Origin: an uncultured Bacteroidota bacterium
Lineage (GTDB): Bacteria; Bacteroidota; Bacteroidia; Bacteroidales; FEN-979
Assembly: GCA_937862805.1 (NCBI GenBank)
Contig: CALMDO010000052.1
Span: 1 to 35,957, forward strand
Length of the DNA: 35,957 bases
Direction: 5' to 3'
This document shows, piece by piece, positions 16,661 through 26,000 of the stretch (position 1 is the stretch's first letter; every line of letters begins with the position of its first letter). The translations under genes and the position numbers were made by a program. The notes below the pieces were generated by a model that was not told where the DNA came from, searched no databases, and worked only from the letters and a program-made list of their open reading frames with translations.

Positions 16661-17620
16661 ATGATCCCGCCGACCCTGCCCGGTCCCGACCAGATACTGG
16701 AAGCAGCGACCAGGATTGGAAAGCTGATCAACCATACACCCGTAGTCACCTCGGCCTACTTTGACAGCATCACCCGTTCGCACCTCTTTTTCAAGTGTGA
16801 AAACCTTCAAAAAGTCGGTGCCTTCAAAGCCCGGGGAGCAACCAATGCCATCCTTACCCTTGAGAAACAATTCCTTATACGGGGAGTGGCCACTCACTCT
16901 TCAGGAAACCACGCCCAAGCTCTCTCATGGGCAGCATCAAAAGCCGGCATCCCGGCCTATATCGTGATGCCATCCAACGCCCCTGCAGTCAAAGTGAATG
17001 CAGTTCATGATTACGGCGGAAAGATCACTTTCTGTAAACCAACCCTCGAAGCCCGCGAAGAGACCCTTCGTGATGTGATGCGCGAAACAGGCGCTACCGA
17101 GATACATCCTTACAACAACGAACGCATCATCGCCGGACAGGCCACTGCCGCGCTGGAACTGAATCAGGAAATTCCGGATCTGGAAATCGTCATGGCTCCT
17201 GTTGGTGGCGGAGGACTCCTCAGCGGTACCGCCCTCGCGTCGAAATTTTTCAACCCGAAAGCGAGCGTTTTCGGTGCAGAACCCGAAAAGGCTAACGACG
17301 CATGGCGCTCCTTTACCACCGGTCAACTGACCCCCTCCGTCAATCCCGAAACCATCGCCGACGGACTAAGGACATCACTGGGGTCCCTGACCTTTCCCGT
17401 CATCCTCGAATGTGTTGACAACATCCTCACAGTAAGCGAGGAAAGTATTGTTCACGCCATGCGGACCGTCTGGGAAAGGATGAAACTTCTTATTGAACCC
17501 TCTTCGGCTGTACCCGTCGCGGCGCTGCTCACTTACCCTGAACTTTTTGCCGGCAGAAAGACCGGGATCATCCTGTCAGGGGGCAATTGTGATCTTGATC
17601 ATTTACCATGGTTACCATAA
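16661..17620 (+). CDS. Serine/threonine dehydratase or serine racemase (PLP fold type II)
   Basis: A 319-residue PLP enzyme that deaminates L-threonine to 2-oxobutanoate and/or L-serine to pyruvate, or racemises serine. The Schiff-base lysine is Lys56 in GAFKARGA; substrate loop SSGNHAQAL; phosphate-binding glycine loop GGGGLLSG; and the C-terminal LSGGNCD. There is no ACT domain, which is the catabolic/racemase-like short form rather than biosynthetic IlvA. Starts 17 bases after dnaA and overlaps the following methylase gene by 13 bases, so the two are translationally linked. Exact substrate not assignable. Divergent from the serC-serA cluster in location but related in metabolite. Confidence 0.9.
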   Translation: MIPPTLPGPDQILEAATRIGKLINHTPVVTSAYFDSITRSHLFFKCENLQKVGAFKARGATNAILTLEKQFLIRGVATHSSGNHAQALSWAASKAGIPAYIVMPSNAPAVKVNAVHDYGGKITFCKPTLEAREETLRDVMRETGATEIHPYNNERIIAGQATAALELNQEIPDLEIVMAPVGGGGLLSGTALASKFFNPKASVFGAEPEKANDAWRSFTTGQLTPSVNPETIADGLRTSLGSLTFPVILECVDNILTVSEESIVHAMRTVWERMKLLIEPSSAVPVAALLTYPELFAGRKTGIILSGGNCDLDHLPWLP

Positions 17621-18333
17621 CCAAAAACGGTACACTGTTCCTCATCCCTGCACCCATCGCTGAAGGAACGACCAATCTGGTAATACCTCAGGGTACCCTG
17701 GAGGTGATCAGAAGACTCAAATTCTTTGTCGTTGAGGAGATCCGCACTGCCCGCAGGTTTTTGAAAACAGTCCCTACCCCATTCCCGATTGAATCGCTCA
17801 CTTTCAGTGTGTTCAATGAACATTCCAAAGAGTTGGATGCACGGGATATCCTGATGCCGGCTCTTACGGGAAATGATATGGGATTGCTCTCAGAAGCGGG
17901 TCTCCCGTGTGTGGCCGATCCCGGTTGGCAGATCGTAGCACATGCCCATCAATTGAGCATTCCCGTGGCACCTTTGACCGGACCTTCTTCGCTGATGATG
18001 GCACTGATGGCCTCTGGATTGAACGGCCAACGATTTGCTTTTTCAGGATACCTGCCAACTGAAAAAACCCTGTTGATCAGGAAAATAAAAGAGCTGGAAA
18101 AAAAAGCCCGGGAATTTAACGAGACCCAACTATTTATCGAAGCACCCTACCGGAACCTCAAACTTTTCCAAACACTGGTAACAACCTGTCAGGAATCGAC
18201 CTTGCTATGCCTCGCAATTGACCTGACCGGAACTCACAACCAGATAGTAACCAAAACAATAGGAGCCTGGAAAAAATTGACTCCGGACATCCATAAAGTA
18301 CCTGTTTTGTTCCTGCTTAATACTGAGACATGA
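17608..18333 (+). CDS. Tetrapyrrole-methylase-fold SAM-dependent methyltransferase, RsmI-like
   Basis: A 241-residue SAM-dependent methyltransferase of the TP-methylase superfamily, nearest to the RsmI (16S rRNA C1402 2'-O-methyltransferase) branch. Visible are the LFLIPAPIAEG start (RsmI normally LYLVATPIGN), ETR-like VVEEIRTARRFL, GNDMGLLSEAGLPCVADPG (RsmI box), LTGPSSLMMALMASGL and FIEAPYRN. It is shorter than E. coli RsmI (286) and diverged at the N-terminus, like a second RsmI paralogue common in Bacteroidetes; target therefore uncertain. ATG at 17608 lies inside the end of the dehydratase gene. Confidence 0.87.
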   Translation: MVTITKNGTLFLIPAPIAEGTTNLVIPQGTLEVIRRLKFFVVEEIRTARRFLKTVPTPFPIESLTFSVFNEHSKELDARDILMPALTGNDMGLLSEAGLPCVADPGWQIVAHAHQLSIPVAPLTGPSSLMMALMASGLNGQRFAFSGYLPTEKTLLIRKIKELEKKAREFNETQLFIEAPYRNLKLFQTLVTTCQESTLLCLAIDLTGTHNQIVTKTIGAWKKLTPDIHKVPVLFLLNTET

Positions 18334-18424
18334 CAGAACAACGTTTAAGGTAAATTAATGTAACAATTTCTGAAACCAATCGTCTAAAATCTTACAACCC
18401 ACTCCTTCCAACCCATAAGTCTAT

Positions 18425-19321
18425 TTGAAAACCATTTTATCCATTCAACGACTTTCCAAACGATACGGAAAGATCCAGGCCATCAAAGATCTTTCGCTGA
18501 AAGTTGAACAAGGCCAGATCTTCGGTATCCTGGGGCCGAACGGCAGCGGAAAAACCACGACCCTCAGCATCCTTCTCGATCTGATCAAATCTGATCAGGG
18601 CAGCTTTGAATGGTTTGGGGAACCAGCCCATTATGAACTCAGGAAAAGAATCGGCTCAGTAATCGAAAGCCCGAATTTCTACCCTTATCTTTCCGCAGCC
18701 ACCAACCTCCGGCTCGTAGCAGCCATCAAAGAATCAGGGGCAGATGACATCGACCGGGTCCTGCAACTCACCGGCCTGGAACAACGAAAAGATACAAAGT
18801 TCAAAACCTTTTCATTCGGGATGAAACAAAGGTTGGCCATTGCCTCTGCCCTGTTGGGAAAACCCGATGTCCTGATCCTCGATGAACCAACCAACGGACT
18901 TGATCCGCAGGGCATCGTGCAAATCAGGGAACTAATCATGATGATCGCGCGTGAAGGGACCACTATCCTGCTGGCCTCCCACCTGTTGGATGAAGTACAG
19001 AAAATCTGTACCCATGTAGCCGTACTGAGCAAAGGAATAAAGTTGTTCGACGGCAAAGTGAGTGAAGTCCTTGCTGTTTCAGATTCTTTCGAACTGGCAG
19101 GCGATGATATGGAAAAACTGTTGAAGGTGATCCGGGAACACCCGGCGTATCAATCCCATCAGGTCAACAATTCATTCATACAAGTTTATTTCAAAGAAAA
19201 AGTATTACCCGGTGCTTTAAACAACTGGTTATTCTCACAGGGTGTGATACTTAGCCACCTTTCGGAACGCAAAAGAAGCCTTGAACAGCATTTTTTAGAA
19301 CTCTTACAAAACAACCAATGA
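18425..19321 (+). CDS. ABC transporter ATP-binding protein
   Basis: ATPase subunit of an ABC-2 type transporter, 298 residues. Walker A GPNGSGKTT (37-45), Q-loop region VIESPNFYPYLS, signature FSFGMKQRLAIASALL (a variant of LSGGQ), Walker B VLILDEPTNGLDPQG and H-loop LLASHLLDEV. A C-terminal extension of about 80 residues follows, as in bacitracin/lantibiotic-type exporters (BcrA-like). Start is TTG at 18425; homology starts immediately and no ATG is close. The gene overlaps the permease by four bases (ATGA), so the two form one unit. Substrate unknown. Confidence 0.93.
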   Translation: MKTILSIQRLSKRYGKIQAIKDLSLKVEQGQIFGILGPNGSGKTTTLSILLDLIKSDQGSFEWFGEPAHYELRKRIGSVIESPNFYPYLSAATNLRLVAAIKESGADDIDRVLQLTGLEQRKDTKFKTFSFGMKQRLAIASALLGKPDVLILDEPTNGLDPQGIVQIRELIMMIAREGTTILLASHLLDEVQKICTHVAVLSKGIKLFDGKVSEVLAVSDSFELAGDDMEKLLKVIREHPAYQSHQVNNSFIQVYFKEKVLPGALNNWLFSQGVILSHLSERKRSLEQHFLELLQNNQ

Positions 19322-20148
19322 TCCGGCTGCTAAAAATCGAATGGACTAAGATCAAGACCTACAAAGTATTCTGGATTCTCTCAGGGCTCTATTTTGTGTT
19401 TCTTGCACTCGGAATTATCATGGCCGAATTCATGATCAACAACATGATCGACAACATGAACAAACACCTTCCGATCCCTGTACCTCACGTGAATATATAT
19501 TTCTTCCCGGAAGTTTGGCAAAACATCACTTTTTTTGCCAGTATCCGGTATGTACTGCTCTTTCCGGCAATCCTTGTCATTATATTGATCACCAATGAAT
19601 TCACCCATAAAACGATTCGTCAGAATGTTGTGAACGGATTGAGTAAAACGGAATTCCTGCTGTCGAAACTGTATATGATCCTCCTGATCTCCATCATCAT
19701 CACTGTTTTTGTAACGATCAGTGCCTTAATTATTGGTATTTCACATACCTCCGACATTACCGCCGGAATGGTCACTGATAAACTGGTTTTCATCCCCGGT
19801 TTTTTCATCACGATCCTGACGATCATGCTTTACGCTTTTTTCTTTGGTTTTATCTTTCGCAACACAGGGTTATCGATTGCGCTGTTTACCCTTTATACCC
19901 TGATCATCGAACCGGTTTTCTATTATTTTCTTAAAAGTCCGCTGGTCTTTAAAAACGACATTTCGACCTACCTGCCGGTCAATGCTGTCTTACGTGTTAC
20001 CGAGTACCCAGCCATTCCGGTACTGAAAAAGATGATGGGACTAAACCTCCAGGATACTGTAACCATGGGAGCAGCACTCATACCCCTTCTTTACGCAACC
20101 CTCATGGTTGCAATAGTTTTCAGAACCCTGATAAAAAAGGATCTTTAA
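19318..20148 (+). CDS. ABC-2 type transporter permease
   Basis: Membrane subunit partner of the preceding ATPase; 276 residues with about six hydrophobic segments: 14-38, 78-98 (VLLFPAILVIILI), 120-142 (MILLISIIITVFVTISALIIG), 160-182, 186-205 and 250-268. Between the first two is a loop of about 45 residues predicted outside. The segment NEFTHKTIRQNVVNGLSKTEFLLSKL is typical of ABC-2 permeases. Coupled to the upstream gene by an ATGA overlap. Ends two bases from the stop of the opposing VWA gene. Transported substrate cannot be assigned. Confidence 0.88.
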   Translation: MIRLLKIEWTKIKTYKVFWILSGLYFVFLALGIIMAEFMINNMIDNMNKHLPIPVPHVNIYFFPEVWQNITFFASIRYVLLFPAILVIILITNEFTHKTIRQNVVNGLSKTEFLLSKLYMILLISIIITVFVTISALIIGISHTSDITAGMVTDKLVFIPGFFITILTIMLYAFFFGFIFRNTGLSIALFTLYTLIIEPVFYYFLKSPLVFKNDISTYLPVNAVLRVTEYPAIPVLKKMMGLNLQDTVTMGAALIPLLYATLMVAIVFRTLIKKDL

Positions 20149-20150
20149 GA

Positions 20151-22223
20151 TTACAATCCCTCCCTTTTTCTTACGATCCATTCAAGGGTCAGCAGCGCCA
20201 CGATCAAAACAAAGAGCCATGGGGCTCCGGTAAGGTCGGAGAACTTTCTTTCATTGATCGCGACCGATTTCAGATCATCACGTTGCAGCAAGTGATCAGC
20301 AATCGTTTCCGTTTGCGCAGGATAGACCATCTTGCCTTCATGCGAATTTGCTATCCTGTAAAGCAGCGGATGGTCAGCCACAAGGTTGTAAAACTCTGCG
20401 TTGATCGGTTCTATGAAGAAGATCCCTTTTTTTTCGTACCGGTTCTGCCCGACCCGTGTGGATGCAACATAGGTGTAATTTCCAGGAGGAAGAATTCCGG
20501 CATTAAGAAAATAGGATTGGTTGGTTCTGCTAAAGACAAAGGGAAAATTCCGGCCATCGGAATTGGTAATCGTGATGTCGACCTCCGGATCGTTGATCAG
20601 TTCATACGAAGCATTAAACAATTCGGCTTCCATGACAACCGGGTCATTTTCATCAAACCGGGATTCGGCCGTAATCCGGAATAAGCTCTTATCCTCCGCA
20701 ACAGCCAGATAATGTACAGTTTTGTTGATCAGCCGGTCGAATGCTTCAGTGTTGTTTTCCTGTGCATAATTAGCCAATCTCCATCGCCAAATGTTTTCCC
20801 CTGTCAATACCCCGGTTTTTCTTTGCATCTCGCGAATGAAAACAAGGAGCGGATCGCGGGTGATCACCGATCCGGTACGCTGGAAAAACAATATTTCCGC
20901 AGTGGCAGCTGATTGGTAAAGACCGAATGGAGCCTGCAACGGTGGAAATTTGCTAAACAAGGGCGGGTCATTCGGCTCAAGGGTGAAAAGCGAAAAGCCG
21001 GGATTGAAAGAAGGTTGAACATCGTTGAAATTATCCGGTTTGGCAGTTATTATCAGACCGGTTTTTAGATTGTTGAATGCATTGATATCAGAGTTGGAAC
21101 CGAGCACATATAACAATGAGGTTCCGGATTCTGTGATTTTTTTCAGGTCGGCAACACCGGCAATCGAGGGCAACTGGTACAGGATGATCAGGTTATAATG
21201 ATCCTTCACCGGATTAAACTCCTTCAGACTGAACAGGCTGATCTCAAAACGGGGTGATCCTTCCAGTGCTTTGACCAAGGCTGCAATATCGGGGTGGGGA
21301 GCATCATAAACCAAGGCGATCTTTTGGCGTGTCTCTGAAACCTCCACGTAAAAATCCATCCGGTTGTTCTTAAGGTTCACCTCTCCTTCGACAGGAGCCA
21401 CATCTACCGTGTATCGGAAATGCCCGGCCTTTTCAGCGTGAATTGAAAAAGTGGTTTTGGTAACTGTCCGGTCATAAGTGGCCCGGATCTCTTTCTCTGA
21501 CAAAACTTTATCTCCCTCTAAAAGACGAACCATGGTCTTTGAACCCGACAGTTTATCCACTTCGGTGATGGCTTCGACTTGCAGTTGATCGCCTTTGTAA
21601 ACTGTTTTGTTGACCAGGATTTTCTGAACCAGGGCATCTTTTTTCCGGGTTGTGTCACCGAGGGCAATCGTGTAGATCGGGTAATCAATCTTACGGGCGG
21701 AATAGTAAGGATCTGTCCCTTTGTTATAAAGTCCGTCGGAGGCAATGATCAAAGCACCCGTATTTCTGTTTGAAAAGCGTGTTTCCATCTCTTCGATAAA
21801 GGATGCCATGTCAGTTTCCTTGTCTTTAAAGTCACCCGGGAAATGGTTGGATAGTTTTTCTCCGAAGGTAAAGACTTTGACTTCACATTTTTTCTCAAGC
21901 CTATCGATCAACCGGTTGATCATCTGCGGGAATTGAACCCGGACGGAAGCGGAATCGGGGGTTTGAACGACTGATGAGGAGTTATCGATCCCAATGATGA
22001 TGACAGGTTTTTCGATGCTTTTGATATTCCTGCGGATCATGGGAGAAAGAAGCAATGCTGAAATAAGAAAGACTGCGAGGAAGCGCAGAACAGCCAGAAA
22101 CAGGATCAGACGGGGTGATGTTTTTCGTTTTTTATCGAAGAAATAAAGTAAAAACGCGTAAACTACTCCGGCTAAAAGGCATATTACCAAATAGATGGCG
22201 GGGTTTTCAAAAACAATTCCCAA
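20151..22223 (-). CDS. Membrane-anchored VWA domain protein
   Basis: About 690 residues of unknown function. Two membrane helices at the N-terminus (about 7-28 and 38-61), then a von Willebrand A domain with a MIDAS site DNSSS (Asp80, Ser82, Ser84) and the later ASDG, a glutamine-amidotransferase-like middle, beta-sandwich segments, and one C-terminal helix (GAPWLFVLIVALLTLEWI) followed by a basic tail. This is the topology of BatA/BatB-like or gatase-VWA proteins of Bacteroidetes. No ATG is available: the frame opens at TTG 22259 inside fabG, but TTG 22223, 14 bases after the fabG stop, precedes the hydrophobic start FENPAIYLV and is preferred. Last gene of the leftward run. Confidence 0.8.
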   Translation of the reverse strand: MGIVFENPAIYLVICLLAGVVYAFLLYFFDKKRKTSPRLILFLAVLRFLAVFLISALLLSPMIRRNIKSIEKPVIIIGIDNSSSVVQTPDSASVRVQFPQMINRLIDRLEKKCEVKVFTFGEKLSNHFPGDFKDKETDMASFIEEMETRFSNRNTGALIIASDGLYNKGTDPYYSARKIDYPIYTIALGDTTRKKDALVQKILVNKTVYKGDQLQVEAITEVDKLSGSKTMVRLLEGDKVLSEKEIRATYDRTVTKTTFSIHAEKAGHFRYTVDVAPVEGEVNLKNNRMDFYVEVSETRQKIALVYDAPHPDIAALVKALEGSPRFEISLFSLKEFNPVKDHYNLIILYQLPSIAGVADLKKITESGTSLLYVLGSNSDINAFNNLKTGLIITAKPDNFNDVQPSFNPGFSLFTLEPNDPPLFSKFPPLQAPFGLYQSAATAEILFFQRTGSVITRDPLLVFIREMQRKTGVLTGENIWRWRLANYAQENNTEAFDRLINKTVHYLAVAEDKSLFRITAESRFDENDPVVMEAELFNASYELINDPEVDITITNSDGRNFPFVFSRTNQSYFLNAGILPPGNYTYVASTRVGQNRYEKKGIFFIEPINAEFYNLVADHPLLYRIANSHEGKMVYPAQTETIADHLLQRDDLKSVAINERKFSDLTGAPWLFVLIVALLTLEWIVRKREGL

Positions 22224-22237
22224 TGAATTACTAGTTT

Positions 22238-22990
22238 TCAGGTATGGAGGCCTCCGCAAACCGGGATGGCCTGTCCGGTGATGTAGGTACTCAGGTCAGA
22301 AGCCAGAAAGAGGGCCAGGTTGGCAACATCTTCCACTGTTCCTGGTCTTTTCAGAGGTATGTCCTGGATCCATTTATCCCTGAACTCCTGAGGAATCCTT
22401 GCTGTCATCTCTGTTTCGATAAAACCCGGTGCGATGGCGTTACAACGGATATTCCTGGAGCCAAGCTCCTGGGCCATTGATTTGGTAAAACCAATGATTC
22501 CTGCTTTGGAAGCAGCATAATTGGATTGGCCGCTGTTGCCCTCGATCCCTACCACAGAACTCATGTTGATGATAGAACCAAACCGTTGTTTGATCATCAC
22601 CTTTTGAATTGCTTTGGTGAGGTTGAAAACCGATTTCATGTTAACATTAACCACCATATCCCAATCGTTTTCACTCATTCTGAGCAACAGATTATCACGT
22701 GTAATTCCGGCATTGTTGACCAGGATGTCAATGGTTGTAAAATCATTGGTCACCTGGTTGATCAATTGTTCAGTGGCAGGGAACGAACTGGCATCGGAAG
22801 CATAACCTTTCGCTTTTACCCCCATTGCCTTCAGTTCATTTTCCAGTGCCACTGATTCGTCATTATGGAACAGGTCGGAGAACGCAATGTTGGCGCCCTG
22901 TTCAGCGAATTTTAAGGCGATGGCTTTGCCAATGCCCCTGTTGGCGCCTGTGATCAGGGCCGTTTTTCCTTCAAGAACTTTGTTGATCAT
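22238..22990 (-). CDS. fabG: 3-oxoacyl-ACP reductase
   Basis: NADPH-dependent short-chain dehydrogenase that reduces 3-oxoacyl-ACP in fatty-acid elongation. 250 residues with ALITGANRGIGKAIA (cofactor loop), NNAGITRDN, and catalytic Ser145, Tyr158 and Lys162 in the SSVVGIEG and YAASKAG segments. The ending TGQAIPVCGG is the FabG type. It follows the glycogen phosphorylase fusion by 56 bases on the same strand and has no evident promoter or preceding terminator, so it may be transcribed with the glycogen genes; no functional link is obvious. ATG start. Confidence 0.94.
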   Translation of the reverse strand: MINKVLEGKTALITGANRGIGKAIALKFAEQGANIAFSDLFHNDESVALENELKAMGVKAKGYASDASSFPATEQLINQVTNDFTTIDILVNNAGITRDNLLLRMSENDWDMVVNVNMKSVFNLTKAIQKVMIKQRFGSIINMSSVVGIEGNSGQSNYAASKAGIIGFTKSMAQELGSRNIRCNAIAPGFIETEMTARIPQEFRDKWIQDIPLKRPGTVEDVANLALFLASDLSTYITGQAIPVCGGLHT

Positions 22991-23046
22991 TACTCATTAT
23001 GGATTGGTTCAATATATTTTCAAAAAAAATGAAAAAAGATTCGGGG

Positions 23047-26000
23047 TTAAATCCACCGGATCAGTGTAAAGTCCTGGCGGTGAGGAAGAAGCGGACTTTT
23101 AGGAAAAAGTCTGAAGACAAAATCATAAACCCCGGCCTGGTTGATTGGTATATCGCAGACAAACGATGCAATGTTTTGTTCATTTCGGTTCAGTGTCATC
23201 TCTTCAATGAAATCAGGTTCTTTGACCTCATCATTCACTTTTTTCCCGAAAAGCACCTCAATACCGATGTCGGTTGCAGCTAATTCATTGAGATTAAGTA
23301 CTACTTCAGCTTTAAATGATTCTCCCAGCGACAACGGGTTCTGGTTGGAATCGGGTCCTTTCACCGATAACACTTCGATCCGGTCCCATCCCCTGATCAT
23401 TTTCCTTTTCCAACTGGCTATGTGACGGGCCATTTCGTAGTTTTTACCGGTCATTACCCTGGTCCGCTTAAACATGGGTTGGTAATATTGGCGGTAATAG
23501 TCATCCAATTGCCTTTTCATTGTAAAATGAGGAGCGATCTCGGAGATGGTGTTCTTGATATAAGATACCCATTTGACGGGGATATTTTGCGCATCCACAT
23601 GATAGAAAAGAGGGATGATCTGTTCCTCCAAGAGTGTATAGATTGTTTCGGCATCCAGGTCATCCTGGAAAACGGGGTTATCATAAGTCGACTCCTCCTG
23701 GATGGCCCAACCTGCATTGGGGCGGTAACCTTCGGCCCACCAGCCGTCGAGTACACTGAAATTGATAACCCCGTTCATCACGGCTTTTTCGCCGCTGGTG
23801 CCTGATGCTTCCAGCGGGCGGGTCGGGGTATTAAGCCAGATATCCACACCCTTGATTAAATACTTGGCCAACTCCATGTCGTAATTCTCTACAAACAAGA
23901 TTTTTCCAAGGTATTCAGGCATGCGGGATATTTCAAAGATCCTTTTTATCAGGTCCTGACCTGCTTTGTCGTGAGGATGGGCTTTGCCGGCAAATACGAA
24001 CTGGACGGGTTTCTCTTTGTTGTTGATGATCCTGGATAAACGGTCGAGGTTGCTGAAAAGCAGATGGGCTCTTTTGTAAGTGGCAAAACGACGGGCGAAA
24101 CCGATGGTGAGGGCTTTGGGTTGTGCATTCTCACGGATTTTGAAGATCAGTTTTGGGTTATCATGCCGCAAGGTCATGTCGCTGTATAACCGCTGAAGAA
24201 GGTATTCAGCCATTTGGGTTTTCTGCCGGAGTTTGGTTCTCCAAATCAATTCATCGTCAACCTGGTGGATTTTTTTCCAGTAAGTCGGGTTGGATTGGTC
24301 TTCGAGAAAACCCTCACCAAATTCCTTTAAATACAGCTGTTGCCATGATTTTGCCGTCCAGGTGGGGAAGTGAACGCCATTGGTGACATAACCGATATGG
24401 AGTTCTTTGGGGTAGTATCCGGGATATAGATCCCGGAACATATCCCGTGTGACCTTTCCATGGATTTTGCTCACGCCATTTATCTCCTGGGATAGTTTCG
24501 CTGCCAGTACACTCATGGAGAACAACTCTGCAGCATTGTCATCGATCATCCGGCCCAGGTTCATGAATTGGTTCCATTTAAGGGTCAGGTGGTCGGGATA
24601 ATGGGAAAGATAACGCCGCAGAAGGTCTTCAGGGAAGGTATCATGTCCTGCAGGGACAGGGGTATGGGTCGTAAAAAGGGTGGAACTGCGCACTACTTCC
24701 ATGGCTTGGGGGAAGGTCAGTTTCTCATTTTGTATGAGTTTCCTGAGTCTTTCCAGACTGATGAAAGCAGAGTGACCCTCATTGCTGTGGTAAAGGTCCG
24801 GTTTGATGTCGAGCAGGTCAAGCATCCGGATGCCGCCCAGGCCGAGCAGTAATTCCTGACAGAGGCGGTTTTCAAGGTCTCCTCCATAGAGTTGATGGGT
24901 AATCTTGCGGTCGTTCTCTTCATTTTCCTCAATGTCGGTATCCATCAGAAACAATGGAATACGCCCAACGTCACAACGCCAGATTTTCGCTACCAGGTTA
25001 CGTCCGGGAAGAGCAAGGGTAACTTTCAGCATGTTTCCCTGATCGTCACGGATCGGGACCAAGGGTAAATGGGTAAATTTCTGTGGGGTGAAGCTGGCGA
25101 TCTGGTCGCCGGAGAGAGAGAGAGATTGTTTAAAATAGCCATACCGATACAACAATCCGATACCTACGATGTTGACGTTCGAGTCGCTTGCCTCCTTCAG
25201 GTAGTCGCCCGCCAACATTCCCAACCCTCCCGAAAAAATCTTGATTGTATCATGAAGCCCGTACTCCATGCTGAAATAGGCAATCATTTCGCGCGGTTTT
25301 TCAGCAGCACAAGCCATGTAAGAGTCGAACTTGGATGTGACTTTGTTAAGTTTTCCTACAAACTTTTCGTTATTGCTAAGATTCTGTAATTCTTTGTATG
25401 AAAGGGATTCCAGCAATGCGATCGGGTTGAATTTGAATTCATACCAGCGTTGTTTGTTGATCATTTCAAAAAGTTCGGATCCTTCATAGTTCCACGACCA
25501 CCAGAGGTTTTTTGCCAACCGTTCGAGGCTGGCCAGGTTTTCGGGAATGGTTTGTTGGATCAGGACCTTTTTCCATTCAGGTTTGAGGGGAACCGTGGTT
25601 TTGAGCGACAGGGTTTGCGCCTGTGGTTGCTTACCGGCATAAAGTTCAGCACGCGATTCGCTGATCTCAAGCGTATTGGAATAGGCTTCCCGGTAATGGG
25701 AAATCAGGTTATCCCACAAAACCGATCGAGAAATCTCGTAAGCTTTGATCCTTGCCTTAATAATTTCTTTTTCAGCCTTTGCGCTGCAATTGATGATGGC
25801 CCTGACGATTTCTTCGACCACCTCTTTTTCGTTATCATCGTTCCGGTCGAGAATGGTGGTGCAGTCTTTCAGGGACGGGAAAAGTGATCTGACCCATTGG
25901 CCAAAACCAGAAAGGTTGGTGGTGATGGTGGGAATATGGAATGCAAGACTTTCAAGGGCTGCATAGCCCCAGGGTTCATAATACGAGGGGAAAACAGAAC

